21,145 bases of DNA from Flavobacteriaceae bacterium UBA3159 (GTDB lineage Bacteria > Bacteroidota > Bacteroidia > Flavobacteriales > Flavobacteriaceae): contig DEYL01000016.1 of assembly GCA_002364535.1 (NCBI GenBank), positions 1 through 21,145 of the forward strand, read 5' to 3'. The number at the start of each line of letters is the position of its first letter. Positions within the stretch are counted from its first letter, which is position 1. The translations under genes were made by a program, and so were the position numbers. Positions 8,079-15,475 of this stretch are shown here, one piece after another. The notes under the pieces were generated by a model that saw nothing but the letters and a program-made list of their open reading frames with translations, had not been told where the DNA came from and did not search any database.

Positions 8079-10445
8079 TTGAAAACGACTCTTCTCCCAT
8101 TGTGTTTTGCTTTTTGTTTTGTCCTTCTTCAGGCGCAACAAAACAGCTTTGAAATAACAGGATTTGTAATTGATCTCGCCACAAAGCAACCCATTCCTTT
8201 TGCTACTATTTTGGTGGGGGAAAAGGATACCCTCCAACCCCTAATTGGGGTTACAACAATGGATGACGGATCCTTTACAGTGCTATCTCCCTCTGACGAC
8301 ATTTATGTTGAGATCAGTTTTATAGGCTATGAACCTGTGAGACTGGAAAATATTGCAACAAAAGGAAAGCTTATGGATATTGGGACCATAGCCCTAAGCG
8401 AACAGTCCGAAATGTTGAATGAGGTGGAGGTAAGCAGTGACAAATCCACCATGGAGTTTAAGTTGGACAAAAGGGTATTTAATGTGGGAAAAGATTTGAG
8501 CAGCACCGGGGCAAGTGGCTTGGAAGTTTTGGACAATGTTCCGTCTGTTACCGTTAGTATTGAGGGGCAAGTCAGACTTAGGGGTAACGCTGGCGTTCAA
8601 ATTTTGATCAACGGAAAACCCTCTGTACTGACCTCTGAGGGAGGAAACGCTTTAGGATCCATTACTGCCGAGATGATTGAAAAAGTCGAAGTAATCACCA
8701 ATCCCTCTGCCAAGTATGAAGCAGAAGGAACAGCAGGAATCATAAATATAGTAATCAAAAAAGATGAAAGGAAGGGGATCAATGGTTCTTTTACCCTCAA
8801 CTATGGCCAACCGGACAACAACAGCGTCGGCCTGAGTCTCAATCGACGTACCGAAAAGTTTAATCTCTTTACTCAAATAGGATATGGATCAAGAAGTTAT
8901 CCCCGAGAGAGTAAGAATAAGAACGACAACTTTTTGACAAATACTCAGGTATTGACTGAGGGAACTCAGTACCGAAATGAAGAATTTTACAACATCATAT
9001 TGGGAACAGATTATTACATCAATCCCCAAAATGTAATCACCCTGTCCGGTTTTTATGCTTTTGAAGCAGAACATCAGCCTTCGGATACCCATGTCAAGCA
9101 GTATAAAAACAATACCCAATTAACCTCAGAATGGAACCGCGAGGAAATAACAACAGCTGGCAATCCCAAATATCAATATGAATTGATTTATAAGAGAGAT
9201 TTTTTGGATGATGAAGATCACGACTTGATTTTCAGTGCTACCGGAAATCTGTTCAGCAAAGATCAAAGTTCGGAATTCTTCAATAAGACCGTATTGGGCT
9301 CCGATACCTTTGACGATCAACAGACTAGCACTTTTTTTCGCGAAGCGGTTCATACTTTCAAATTGGATTACACCCATCCCTTTGGAGAGGAATGGACCCT
9401 AGAGGGAGGCTTTCAATATGCCAACAATGATGTGAGTAATAATTTTGAAGTCAAGGACGAATTGGACGGTCAATGGTTGGTCGATGCCGGTTTGACCAAT
9501 GTATTTGAATTCGTTCAAGGAGTTTTGGGCGTCTATGGAATGGCGGCCTATGAATCGGATACCTGGGGAGCCCAGTTGGGCTTGAGGACTGAAAATACCC
9601 AAATCAATACCCGTTTGGTCAATACCAATCAAAAAAACAATCAAAACTTTACCGATTTGTTTCCTTCCATAAATACCTCATATAAGTTCAACACGAATTT
9701 TTCTCTACAAGCGGGATATTCCAGAAGGATTTACCGACCGCGATTGTGGGACCTGAACCCATTCTTCAACATTCGCAATAGTTTTAACTACAGAAAAGGA
9801 AACCCCGATCTGAAATCAGAATATTCAGACTCCTATGAAATATCGGCTATTTCCATCAAGGGAACCACTTCAATTAACATAAGTTTATACCAGTTGTATA
9901 CCACGAATACCATCGAATCGGTCACTACATTTCAAAACAACATCAGTGTGAGCGGGCCCGAAAACTTGGGAACCAAAAGGGTAAATGGCATAGAGCTGAA
10001 CGCAAAAATTACTCCCATTAAAAAGATTGTGGTCAATGGGGATTTCAATTACAACAGCTTTGATCGCAAGGCCTCATGGCAAAATCAATCTTTCAATTTT
10101 AAAGGTAATAATTGGAGTTCAGAGATTACTTCCAAGTTTAAGTTTCCCAAGGATTTGGATCTAGAAATGAGTTGGAATTATCAGTCGGGATTCAAAACCA
10201 TTGATGGAGAATCGGCTCCCAGCCAGTTTTTGAATTTAGGAGCGCGAAAAAAATTACTTAAAGGTAAAGGGGTGATCAGCGTCAACATAAGAGATCTTTT
10301 TGCCACACGCGTAAGGGAAAACCAAACCATCAGAAATGATTTCAACATATGGACCCGTTCGGCTTACGGAAGGTTTTGGGTCATCGGGTTCAGCTATGGT
10401 TTTGGAAAAGGAGAGGCCATGGAATTTAGGGGGAGAAGGAGATAG
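8079..10445 (+). CDS. TonB-type outer-membrane beta-barrel protein (OMP_b-brl_3-like)
   Basis: 788-residue outer-membrane protein. A signal peptide (about 1-19, ending LLQAQQ) is followed by a carboxypeptidase-regulatory-like beta-sandwich (about 25-110: ITGFVIDLATKQPIPFATI), then a plug-like domain (about 130-230: GLEVLDNVPSVTVS, QVRLRGNAGVQILINGKPS, IEKVEVITNPSAKYEAEG, GIINIVIKK). The rest is beta-strand-rich barrel with YSRRIYRPRLWDLNPF and RKGNPDLKSEYSDSYE, a conserved stretch of this family. The C-terminus ends GKGEAMEFRGRRR, usual for the group. It resembles a TonB-dependent receptor but belongs to the family whose ligands are mostly unknown. The start is TTG at 8079, since no ATG exists before the signal sequence. 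It is divergent from the crp/fnr-like gene (138 bp). Confidence 0.92.
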   Translation: MKTTLLPLCFAFCFVLLQAQQNSFEITGFVIDLATKQPIPFATILVGEKDTLQPLIGVTTMDDGSFTVLSPSDDIYVEISFIGYEPVRLENIATKGKLMDIGTIALSEQSEMLNEVEVSSDKSTMEFKLDKRVFNVGKDLSSTGASGLEVLDNVPSVTVSIEGQVRLRGNAGVQILINGKPSVLTSEGGNALGSITAEMIEKVEVITNPSAKYEAEGTAGIINIVIKKDERKGINGSFTLNYGQPDNNSVGLSLNRRTEKFNLFTQIGYGSRSYPRESKNKNDNFLTNTQVLTEGTQYRNEEFYNIILGTDYYINPQNVITLSGFYAFEAEHQPSDTHVKQYKNNTQLTSEWNREEITTAGNPKYQYELIYKRDFLDDEDHDLIFSATGNLFSKDQSSEFFNKTVLGSDTFDDQQTSTFFREAVHTFKLDYTHPFGEEWTLEGGFQYANNDVSNNFEVKDELDGQWLVDAGLTNVFEFVQGVLGVYGMAAYESDTWGAQLGLRTENTQINTRLVNTNQKNNQNFTDLFPSINTSYKFNTNFSLQAGYSRRIYRPRLWDLNPFFNIRNSFNYRKGNPDLKSEYSDSYEISAISIKGTTSINISLYQLYTTNTIESVTTFQNNISVSGPENLGTKRVNGIELNAKITPIKKIVVNGDFNYNSFDRKASWQNQSFNFKGNNWSSEITSKFKFPKDLDLEMSWNYQSGFKTIDGESAPSQFLNLGARKKLLKGKGVISVNIRDLFATRVRENQTIRNDFNIWTRSAYGRFWVIGFSYGFGKGEAMEFRGRRR

Positions 10446-10506
10446 TTTTTTTAAGATTTCGCACTCTTTTTTTTACTAAATTGGGTTGAACATAAATCAA
10501 TTTGAA

Positions 10507-10911
10507 ATGAAAATTAAAACTATTTTTAGAGTTTGTGCTGCTCTTATTTTTATTCAAGGGATTCCCTTGTTTTTATCTCTTTTTTCACCCGAATTCCAAC
10601 TGATGCTCATCGCAGACGCTTTTGGAGCGAATCCATCCGCTGATGCAGTAACCATGTTTGAAACTTTTGCCTTGGTCGTAGGACTGATAGTGTTGGGGAT
10701 TATTTTTCTAATCATTGGAGTAACTTCTTTAACGGATTTGGATACTTTAAAAAGAATATCCTTTTTGTTGTTTGTATTAGCTGGTTTTTTTGCCCTTCCA
10801 GATCTCATTGGATTTATTAACGGAGATCCAACAGCTCCTCTTCCTGTCATTCTTTTAGGATTGGTTACTATGGGGCTGTTTTATTACGGTTCCAAAAAGG
10901 GAACGGTTTGA
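10507..10911 (+). CDS. Small four-helix membrane protein, function unknown
   Basis: From the ATG at 10507 the product has 134 residues and four hydrophobic segments (about IFRVCAALIFIQGIPLFL; FALVVGLIVLGIIFLIIGV; ISFLLFVLAGFFALPDL; LPVILLGLVTMGLFYYG). A TTG seven codons earlier is also possible, but the ATG directly before the basic MKIK start is more natural. I do not recognise a named family; it resembles small DoxX-like or uncharacterised integral membrane proteins common in flavobacteria. It lies 28 bp before the CMD-like gene and probably shares its transcript. Confidence 0.7.
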   Translation: MKIKTIFRVCAALIFIQGIPLFLSLFSPEFQLMLIADAFGANPSADAVTMFETFALVVGLIVLGIIFLIIGVTSLTDLDTLKRISFLLFVLAGFFALPDLIGFINGDPTAPLPVILLGLVTMGLFYYGSKKGTV

Positions 10912-10939
10912 TTTTACAAACCACTATTAACTTTTTTAG

Positions 10940-11350
10940 ATGAAAAAACTTGTATTACTATTTTTATTGACGACTGCGTTTGGGTATAGCCAAACTACAG
11001 ATCAAGAGTATGATGTGCTGACGAAAAAAAGCCCTTTTAACAAGATGTATCCCAAAGCAACCGCAGCTGATGCTGCGGCCTATTTTGGAGCTTGGAATAA
11101 GATTTTTACGCAAGGGCCTATTCCATTGAAAGAGGCGCGGTTGGTGGCTATTTCTGCTTCTGCGGCCATCAAGTGTGAGTATTGTATCACGGCACAGGTA
11201 CACCTGGCAAAAGCGGCCGGTGCAACCGATGATGAGATCAAAGCAGCTATTTTTATCGCTGCCGAAGTGGCTCGTTTTTCCACTTTGCTCTATGGAAATG
11301 AATTTGGAATGGACAACCTCAAAGGCGTATTGGGAATCCAACCCAAATAA
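10940..11350 (+). CDS. Exported carboxymuconolactone decarboxylase / AhpD-like protein
   Basis: 136 residues with a signal peptide (MKKLVLLFLLTTAFGYSQ), so the product acts in the periplasm. The CMD fold is shown by EARLVAISASAAIKCEYC, then ITAQVHLAKAAGATDDEI and AAEVARFSTLLYG. C79 and C82 form the AhpD-type CxxC pair, and H88 six residues after the second Cys is also conserved. This pattern is typical of peroxidase-like redox members rather than of true gamma-carboxymuconolactone decarboxylase. Export of such a domain is a little unusual for AhpD-type proteins but is seen in Bacteroidota. It is the last gene of a probable rightward unit with the 10507 gene, closed by the terminator at 11377. 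Confidence 0.88.
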   Translation: MKKLVLLFLLTTAFGYSQTTDQEYDVLTKKSPFNKMYPKATAADAAAYFGAWNKIFTQGPIPLKEARLVAISASAAIKCEYCITAQVHLAKAAGATDDEIKAAIFIAAEVARFSTLLYGNEFGMDNLKGVLGIQPK

Positions 11351-11376
11351 GCTTTTGAGATTTATCGATTACATAA

Positions 11377-11406
11377 AGTCCAACGCTACGGGGTTGGGCT
11401 TTTTTA
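11377..11406 (+). terminator. Intrinsic terminator after the CMD-like gene
   Basis: 8-bp stem AGTCCAAC/GTTGGGCT (one G-T pair) with an 8-nt loop, followed by six T. It lies 27 bp after the CMD stop. Confidence 0.8.
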
Positions 11407-11417
11407 TTGATATCGCG

Positions 11418-11771
11418 TTACATAAAGCTTAAGGTCAACTCTAAGCACAAATAACCATTGATTAGGCAGTAAAACAGAGCAGGCAGGGTTTTTATCAAGC
11501 CATCTTTGATCACAATACGGGTGATGACCCCAAACAACATCAAAAGGGAAAGACATAGGGTGCTTAGGATTTGTATATAATTCATCCAAAACCCGAAGAT
11601 GATTCCCAATGCGCCCAACAATTGAAGTACGCCTGTCAGTTTTCGGAATTGTGGAATACCGTAGCGGAGAAATTCTTCCACCATAAAGGGACTGGTAAAA
11701 CATCCGATTCCATAAAATAAAAATGAAATAGCCGAAAACCATAAAAGCAGATCAAGCAGGGTCAAAAGCAA
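11418..11771 (-). CDS. DoxX-like integral membrane protein
   Basis: 117 residues with four hydrophobic helices (LLLWFSAISFLFYGIGCF; LLGALGIIFGFWMNYIQIL; LCLSLLMLFGVITRIVI; LFYCLINGYLCLELTL). The segment RYGIPQFRKLTGVLQLLGALG is a recognisable DoxX-like block (EFLRYG / R-x-x-G-x-x-x-x-x-G pattern). The start is a TTG at 11771 that overlaps the end of the DUF2237 gene by 20 nt, pointing to translational coupling. DoxX-like proteins are inner-membrane proteins with poorly known redox or quinone-linked roles. Confidence 0.8.
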   Translation of the reverse strand: MLLTLLDLLLWFSAISFLFYGIGCFTSPFMVEEFLRYGIPQFRKLTGVLQLLGALGIIFGFWMNYIQILSTLCLSLLMLFGVITRIVIKDGLIKTLPALFYCLINGYLCLELTLSFM

Positions 11772-12126
11772 ATTTTTTTAAAACATTAAGGCTTACATAA
11801 TCCAATGTTTTTTGATGGCAGGCTTCTAGGATGACTTGGGGTGCGACATCGGATCGATAGGCTTCTAACCACCTCGAAACGCACAGACACCAGTGGTCTC
11901 CGGCGACCAAGCCTGGAAAATTATATTCCGGATAGGCATGCGTCAAGTCATTTCCTTTACTTTTTGAAAAAGTCAAAAAAGCATCGGTAACCACCGCACA
12001 TACAGTATGTGTTCCGGCATCAAAGCGACCGGTATCACAACAGCCATTTCTGAAGGCTCCTGTCATCGGGTTGGTACTACAAACCATCAAGGGGTTACCT
12101 AAAACATTGAGACTGTTTTCTGTCAT
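11752..12126 (-). CDS. DUF2237 family protein
   Basis: 124-residue soluble protein of usual length for DUF2237. Recognisable blocks are NVLGNPLMVCSTNPMTGAFRNG, split here by family-conserved residues, then CCDTGRFDAGTHTVCAVVTDAFL, TFSKSKGNDLTHAYPEYNFPGL and GDHWCLCVSRWLEA. The many conserved Cys, His and Asp residues suggest a metal site, but no function is established. It has no signal peptide, so it is cytoplasmic. Its 3' end overlaps the DoxX-like gene, and another DoxX-like gene lies 50 bp upstream, so the three probably form one leftward operon. Confidence 0.9.
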   Translation of the reverse strand: MTENSLNVLGNPLMVCSTNPMTGAFRNGCCDTGRFDAGTHTVCAVVTDAFLTFSKSKGNDLTHAYPEYNFPGLVAGDHWCLCVSRWLEAYRSDVAPQVILEACHQKTLDYVSLNVLKKFAFDPA

Positions 12127-12176
12127 TTCAAAACAGTATTCGTTCAGTCAATATTAGGAGAATGGATCGGTTGGAT

Positions 12177-12566
12177 TCAGGATCTTTTCTCACCGAGAAA
12201 CTTTGGGTTAAAGACGATCAACAAACAACACAATAACATGATTGCCGCGGGGAGTGTAGGAAGAATTCCATCGGAAATGCTGATGTGGAAATAAACGGCT
12301 CCGATCATGAACAAGGACATCACAGCAGCCGAGGGTTTGATCAAGGCAGGGAATTTTAACCCTCCTACCAAAAGTAAAAGTGCCAAAATTATCTTGACTA
12401 TACCTACAGAAATCATTACAGAATCGCTAAGCCCATAGACGGCAAATTCTTCGGACATATTTACGGCATCTCCACCTCTAAATACAGAAGGCTGATTTAA
12501 TCGGAAACTCCAGGCGCTCAAAACAACAAGGGAAACTAGTAGAGATAAATATTTAGAAAGCTTCAT
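12177..12566 (-). CDS. DoxX-like membrane protein
   Basis: 129 residues with four hydrophobic segments. The first (MKLSKYLSLLVSLVVLSAWS) could be a signal anchor. The loop SEEFAVYGLSD, then VGIVKIILALLLLVGGL and a final helix pair fit small DoxX-like proteins. The central K-in-helix segment GIVKIILALLLLVG is typical. The C-terminal NPKFLGEKRS is cytoplasmic. Probably the first gene of the leftward unit with DUF2237 and the second DoxX-like gene. Confidence 0.75.
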   Translation of the reverse strand: MKLSKYLSLLVSLVVLSAWSFRLNQPSVFRGGDAVNMSEEFAVYGLSDSVMISVGIVKIILALLLLVGGLKFPALIKPSAAVMSLFMIGAVYFHISISDGILPTLPAAIMLLCCLLIVFNPKFLGEKRS

Positions 12567-12810
12567 ATTTTTTAATATCTAGTTTTTAAAGTTATAGATA
12601 AAAATTTAATTACTGAAAACGCCTAAAAAAATTAGCTCTGCAAGGCAAGTTGAAATATTGGACAGGTGGCGATCATTTTAAAAACATATCACTTTTAAAT
12701 CTATTTGGAATGGTGCTATTCAGCTCTCCTTCAAATTAATTAATTCTTGAAATTGGTATATTGTGATTTAATTTATTAACCAGCAAAAATCTGAAGGTAA
12801 AAAATAAAAC

Positions 12811-12939
12811 ATGATTGAATGGCATAAAAGATTATTAAAGCAAATGATGGAGCAATTTAATTTAGATTCATATCAGGTTGCTTGGATTTCATTTTTAGAG
12901 GGGGTGGTTCTTACTATTATTTTCTACGAGTTTTTTTAA
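12811..12939 (+). CDS. Putative 42-aa single-helix microprotein
   Basis: A short frame with ATG at 12811 encodes a basic, amphipathic N-terminal part (MIEWHKRLLKQMMEQF) followed by a probable membrane helix (AWISFLEGVVLTIIFYEFF) at the C-terminus. Small proteins of this design occur next to other genes in flavobacteria (recollection, not searched). The stop is only 6 bp before the DUF6150-like gene in the same direction, so the two may be co-transcribed. Too short for confident calling from one sequence; coding potential needs conservation. Confidence 0.55.
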   Translation: MIEWHKRLLKQMMEQFNLDSYQVAWISFLEGVVLTIIFYEFF

Positions 12940-12945
12940 GATAAC

Positions 12946-13287
12946 ATGGTTAAAAAAAATCAATTAATTCTCCTTTTCTTATGTCTTACATCCTACAATA
13001 CTTATGCCCAAAAAATCTATACTGTAAATTATTCATCACAATCAGATATAAAAGTATTTGTTGTAGAATACGAGTCTCAAGCTGACCTAAAAGTTTTTAA
13101 GGTTGATTACAAAACTCAAGCAAAAGGTAATGACGGTTTATGGTACTTCGTAGATTATAAGTCACAAGCAGAAAAATATATATACTTTGTTGATTATAAA
13201 TCTCAAGCAGATTTAAAGATTTTCTTTGTTGATTACAAGAGCAGGGCAGGATGGAAAAATAATAATAAGAAACACTTGTTATATTAA
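12946..13287 (+). CDS. Exported DUF6150-like (septoil-knot type) repeat protein
   Basis: 113 residues. A signal peptide (about 1-21, ending YAQ) is followed by at least six near-identical short repeats of the form (V/E)DY-K-S-Q-A-x-x-x-(I/V)-F-F/V: YSSQSDIKVFVVEY, ESQADLKVFKVDY, KTQAKGNDGLWYFVDY, KSQAEKYIYFVDY, KSQADLKIFFVDY, KSRAGWKNNN. This is the pattern of the family I know as DUF6150 or '7(1) septoil knot' proteins, which fold into a closed repeat beta structure. No function is established. It would act in the periplasm or outside. Directly behind it comes the first recombinase-tail fragment. Confidence 0.8.
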   Translation: MVKKNQLILLFLCLTSYNTYAQKIYTVNYSSQSDIKVFVVEYESQADLKVFKVDYKTQAKGNDGLWYFVDYKSQAEKYIYFVDYKSQADLKIFFVDYKSRAGWKNNNKKHLLY

Positions 13288-13317
13288 ATTAACCTAACCT
13301 AACACCTTTTATTTTAG

Positions 13318-13350
13318 GCATATCCATCTCTGTTAACTCAGGCACTTCTC
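13318..13350 (-). pseudogene. Recombinase 3'-end fragment, copy A
   Basis: Read on the minus strand, this short block encodes E-V-P-E-L-T-E-M-D-M-P, the C-terminal tail of a flavobacterial tyrosine recombinase whose larger fragment is copy C (15156-15311). Only about the last 11 codons remain. The sequence that should encode the rest of the enzyme is replaced by the promoter and leader of the NTF2-like gene at 13413. Confidence 0.7.
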
Positions 13351-13355
13351 ATTAC

Positions 13356-13386
13356 TTGTTTATTAAAAGTAAATAGATTATTTTTG
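13356..13386 (+). promoter_or_regulatory. Promoter of the 13413 gene
   Basis: TTG at 13356, 20-bp spacer, then TATTTTTG at 13379-13386, a full match to the flavobacterial TTG-N17-23-TAnnTTTG consensus. The ATG follows 27 bp later. The same region aligns with those before the genes at 19729 and 20299. Confidence 0.6.
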
Positions 13387-13412
13387 TTTTTAGTAATTAT
13401 TATTTAATTAAA

Positions 13413-13931
13413 ATGAAAAAAACACTTTTATTTATTATTCCAACTTTGCTTTTTATTTGCTGTCAGCCGAAAACTGTTGAGGTTGAAGTAAATGCATCAG
13501 CTGGGGAACAATTTCTAAACAACTTTAAAGGTAAAAAATACATTTTTGGCTCTGATGAAGATGCAAACAATGCTGTTTCTCTTGTTTTAGCTTATGCAGA
13601 AAAAGATTCTGAAACTATGGCTAAGTTCATGAGAGACACAGTTGTTTATTATCCACCTACAGGGGGTAAGGCAATGAAAACACCTAAATCTGCATTACCA
13701 GCTATAGTTAAATCTCTACATGAGCCCTATGACTCTATACAAAGACGTATTAATAACGTAGTTCCACTTAAAATTGAGGGTTCGGATTATACAAGAGTTT
13801 CAGTTGCTTTTAGAGAAAATCGTTATTATAAAGATGGGACTCAAGAATCAGTTAGATTAATTGATAGAATTTTCTTAAGAGAGGGTAAAATTTTTAGAAT
13901 TATACAATGGATGGGTGAGATTGATAACTGA
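13413..13931 (+). CDS. NTF2-like (SnoaL-type) lipoprotein
   Basis: 172 residues. The N-terminus has a signal with LLFICC, where C16 or C17 would be lipidated. After a linker of about 20 residues comes an alpha+beta domain of about 125 residues: NAVSLVLAYAEKDSETMAKF (helix), DTVVYYPPTGGKAM, then alternating strands DYTRVSVAFRENRYYKDG and RLIDRIFLREGKIFRIIQW. That last pattern, a strand ending G-K-I-x-x-(I)-x-x-W, is characteristic of NTF2-like folds. The domain is used by both enzymes and binding proteins, so no reaction can be named. It sits in a cassette between recombinase-tail copies A and B. Confidence 0.78.
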   Translation: MKKTLLFIIPTLLFICCQPKTVEVEVNASAGEQFLNNFKGKKYIFGSDEDANNAVSLVLAYAEKDSETMAKFMRDTVVYYPPTGGKAMKTPKSALPAIVKSLHEPYDSIQRRINNVVPLKIEGSDYTRVSVAFRENRYYKDGTQESVRLIDRIFLREGKIFRIIQWMGEIDN

Positions 13932-13947
13932 TTTTTATTTCAATTCA

Positions 13948-14008
13948 GGCATATCCCCCTCAGTTAGCTCTGGTACTTCTAGCCTTCTAAAGAAATCAAA
14001 CTAAGATT
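13948..14008 (-). pseudogene. Recombinase 3'-end fragment, copy B
   Basis: Minus-strand reading gives N-L-S-L-I-S-L-E-G, then after loss of one nucleotide E-V-P-E-L-T-E-G-D-M-P. It aligns with NVSLTYLRGLEVPE of copy C. The catalytic Tyr codon has become Ser (TAT to TCT) and a 1-nt deletion breaks the frame, so it is a dead relic. It begins 17 bp after the NTF2-like gene. Confidence 0.7.
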
Positions 14009-14155
14009 TATAGATAAGTAAGTGTTTAAAAGCTAAAAATTATGATAAGGGATAAGAATCTATTTAATGACATAAATTAATTATTGTTAATTTATTTAAT
14101 GTCACAATAAAAAACTTAAATTTAAACTCTACTATTCACGTAGTAGTCTGTACTT

Positions 14156-14200
14156 AAAAGGTATGATTAGTATGGTTGCTTTTCATACCTTTTTGTTTTA
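14156..14200 (+). terminator. Strong hairpin terminator without an obvious gene
   Basis: A perfect 10-bp stem (AAAAGGTATG/CATACCTTTT) with an 18-nt loop ends in a T-rich run. No gene lies between copy B and this hairpin; only a 12-codon frame at 14042 and a smaller hairpin (CTACTA/TAGTAG near 14130) are seen. It could end a small RNA, or be left from a lost gene. It is symmetric enough to work in both directions. Confidence 0.45.
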
Positions 14201-14234
14201 AGGGATTGATATATAGAAAATAACCTTAATTAAA

Positions 14235-14588
14235 ATGGTATTTCAACTTTATTTAATGGGTGCTGTATATTCAGTATTAGGAATATTTCATTTTACAAAG
14301 ACAGGGTTCTATAGACCCTTAATGCCAAAATTTTTGCCTAACCATGATTTTCTGATATACCTGAGTGGCATTGTTGAAATAGTTTTAGGAATAGGAGTTT
14401 TTTTCATTGTAACTAGAAGATATGCTCTTTGGGGAATTATTGCAATGCTTACAATATTTCTTATAGTCCATGTAAATATGTTATATCCTGAAAACCAGCT
14501 TGGGATTCAGCCATGGAAACTCTGGTTAAGAATACCAATTCAGTTTATTTTAATTTATTGGGCGTATTCAAATTTGAATCAAACTTGA
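14235..14588 (+). CDS. DoxX-like membrane protein
   Basis: 117 residues with four hydrophobic helices: LYLMGAVYSVLGIFHF, FLIYLSGIVEIVLGIGVFFIV, YALWGIIAMLTIFLIVHVNM, IPIQFILIYWAYS. GIFHFTKTGFYRPLMPKFLP and the helix SGIVEIVLGIGVF are the typical first-loop and second-helix features of DoxX/YphA-like small membrane proteins. Inner-membrane location is clear, the role is not. ATG is preceded by an A-rich stretch, as usual here. It is a monocistronic-looking gene in the cassette between tail copies B and C. Confidence 0.8.
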   Translation: MVFQLYLMGAVYSVLGIFHFTKTGFYRPLMPKFLPNHDFLIYLSGIVEIVLGIGVFFIVTRRYALWGIIAMLTIFLIVHVNMLYPENQLGIQPWKLWLRIPIQFILIYWAYSNLNQT

Positions 14589-14630
14589 AATTAATACTTA
14601 AATTATTTTAAAATTCAATTAGAAAATTGA

Positions 14631-14867
14631 AACCTTAACCTTGAAAGACTATTTTGGTTTTATGAAAGTAGGCAGGGAAGATTTATCTCAAACTTTAAAA
14701 AGAACCTTGGTCTAATCCCAAAAAAGGTTGAAGAAACAAATAATGGCAAGTTTTATATGCTTTTAGTTACACTTTTCATTTTACCGATGGGGTCTATTTT
14801 ATGTCTATTTGCCATTTATTTTAGATTCAGAAATATTTATAATTTCGGATTATTAGCGATTTTATAA
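14631..14867 (+). pseudogene. Remnant of a small membrane protein gene
   Basis: An open frame of 78 codons has no plausible start at its left end (it begins right after a TGA). It encodes a basic, soluble part (SRQGRFISNFKKNLGLIPKK) followed by a hydrophobic segment (FYMLLVTLFILPMGSILCLF). The composition looks coding, and the sequence looks like the C-terminal part of a longer protein, so I call it a truncated gene. I do not recognise the family. It could instead be a short gene with an unusual start. Confidence 0.35.
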
Positions 14868-14901
14868 TAATAAATTTTTAGGTTTGAATAAAATAAGAAA
14901 A

Positions 14902-15093
14902 ATGAGTTTAGGAACAGTTAAATTTTTTAATCAATCAAAAGGGTTTGGTTTTATCACTCCAGATTCTGGAGAAAAGGATGTGTTTGTTCACGCTAACAAT
15001 TTGATTGATAATATTTCTGATGGAGACAAGGTCAGTTTTGATTTGGAATCTACTGAAAAGGGGCCAAGCGCGATTAATGTTAGGGTTGAATAA
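14902..15093 (+). CDS. Cold-shock protein (CspA family), copy 1
   Basis: 63-residue single cold-shock domain that binds single-stranded RNA or DNA in the cytoplasm. It has RNP1 (KGFGFI, residues 13-18) and RNP2 (VFVHA, 27-31), and the usual start GTVKFFNQ. The ATG at 14902 is chosen because the product then matches exactly the start of the second copy at 18232-18423; an upstream TTG six codons earlier is unlikely. The two copies differ at only three residues (D21E, E24D, L34I) and lie in opposite directions 3.1 kb apart. TAGGTTTG at 14878-14885 is a possible -7 box. A terminator follows at 15131. Confidence 0.96.
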   Translation: MSLGTVKFFNQSKGFGFITPDSGEKDVFVHANNLIDNISDGDKVSFDLESTEKGPSAINVRVE

Positions 15094-15130
15094 TTTTTTT
15101 AAATAAGTTAAAATTCAATCCGAGATTTTA

Positions 15131-15155
15131 ACCCTACCAAGTGGAGGGTATTTTA
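15131..15155 (+). terminator. Terminator after csp copy 1
   Basis: Stem ACCCT(a)CC / GGAGGGT with one bulged A and an AAGT loop, followed by ATTTTATT. The same hairpin type (AAGT loop, GGAGGGT right arm) recurs at the end of the window. Confidence 0.7.
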
Positions 15156-15311
15156 TTACATCTCAGGCACTTCTAAGCCTCTTAGATAAGTCAAACTAAC
15201 ATTTATATAGGAATGTCCCATTGCCTTTTGGAGCTTGGTTATACTTCCTGTGCTTTTGAATATATCTATTGCTCCAGAGTGCCTAAAAGAGTAGATTGTA
15301 TTAATCGCAAT
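15156..15311 (-). pseudogene. Tyrosine recombinase C-terminal fragment, copy C
   Basis: The longest of four relics. The minus strand encodes 51 residues and a TAA. YSFRHSGAIDIF carries the box II Arg (and His), TGSITKLQKAMGHS carries the conserved His, and INVSLTYLRGLEV carries the nucleophilic Tyr nine residues after that His, the classic H-x8-Y spacing. Upstream (to the right) a TAG follows within three codons and no more of the enzyme is visible, so the N-terminal roughly 85 percent is gone. The very last codons (LTEEDMP in the other copies) are also missing; the frame ends E-M-stop. It is adjacent to the csp terminator. Confidence 0.85.
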
Positions 15312-15475
15312 CTATAAATCTTTGACTAGGGCCAAAATCAATAAAAGTATCGATTAAATGCACTTTTGAGGCTTTCTGAATGCAGAATATATTATAATAT
15401 GCTATTTATCAGTAGTTTACAAGTATACTTGACATAATGTTTTTTATCTGAAACAGGCCTCCTTTTGCAGGGTTT

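Noticed and set aside
8327..9644. Several long minus-strand frames inside the outer-membrane barrel gene
   Set aside because: They are antisense to a clear 788-residue coding sequence and have no motifs of their own.
10554..11341. Antisense frames over the 10507 membrane gene and the CMD-like gene
   Set aside because: The sense frames have signal peptides, helices and family motifs; the antisense ones have none.
15312..15377. A further open minus-strand frame (ASKVHLIDTFIDFGPSQRF) upstream of recombinase copy C
   Set aside because: Considered as more of the recombinase, but I could not match it to the family and it is in a different frame; left out of the pseudogene.
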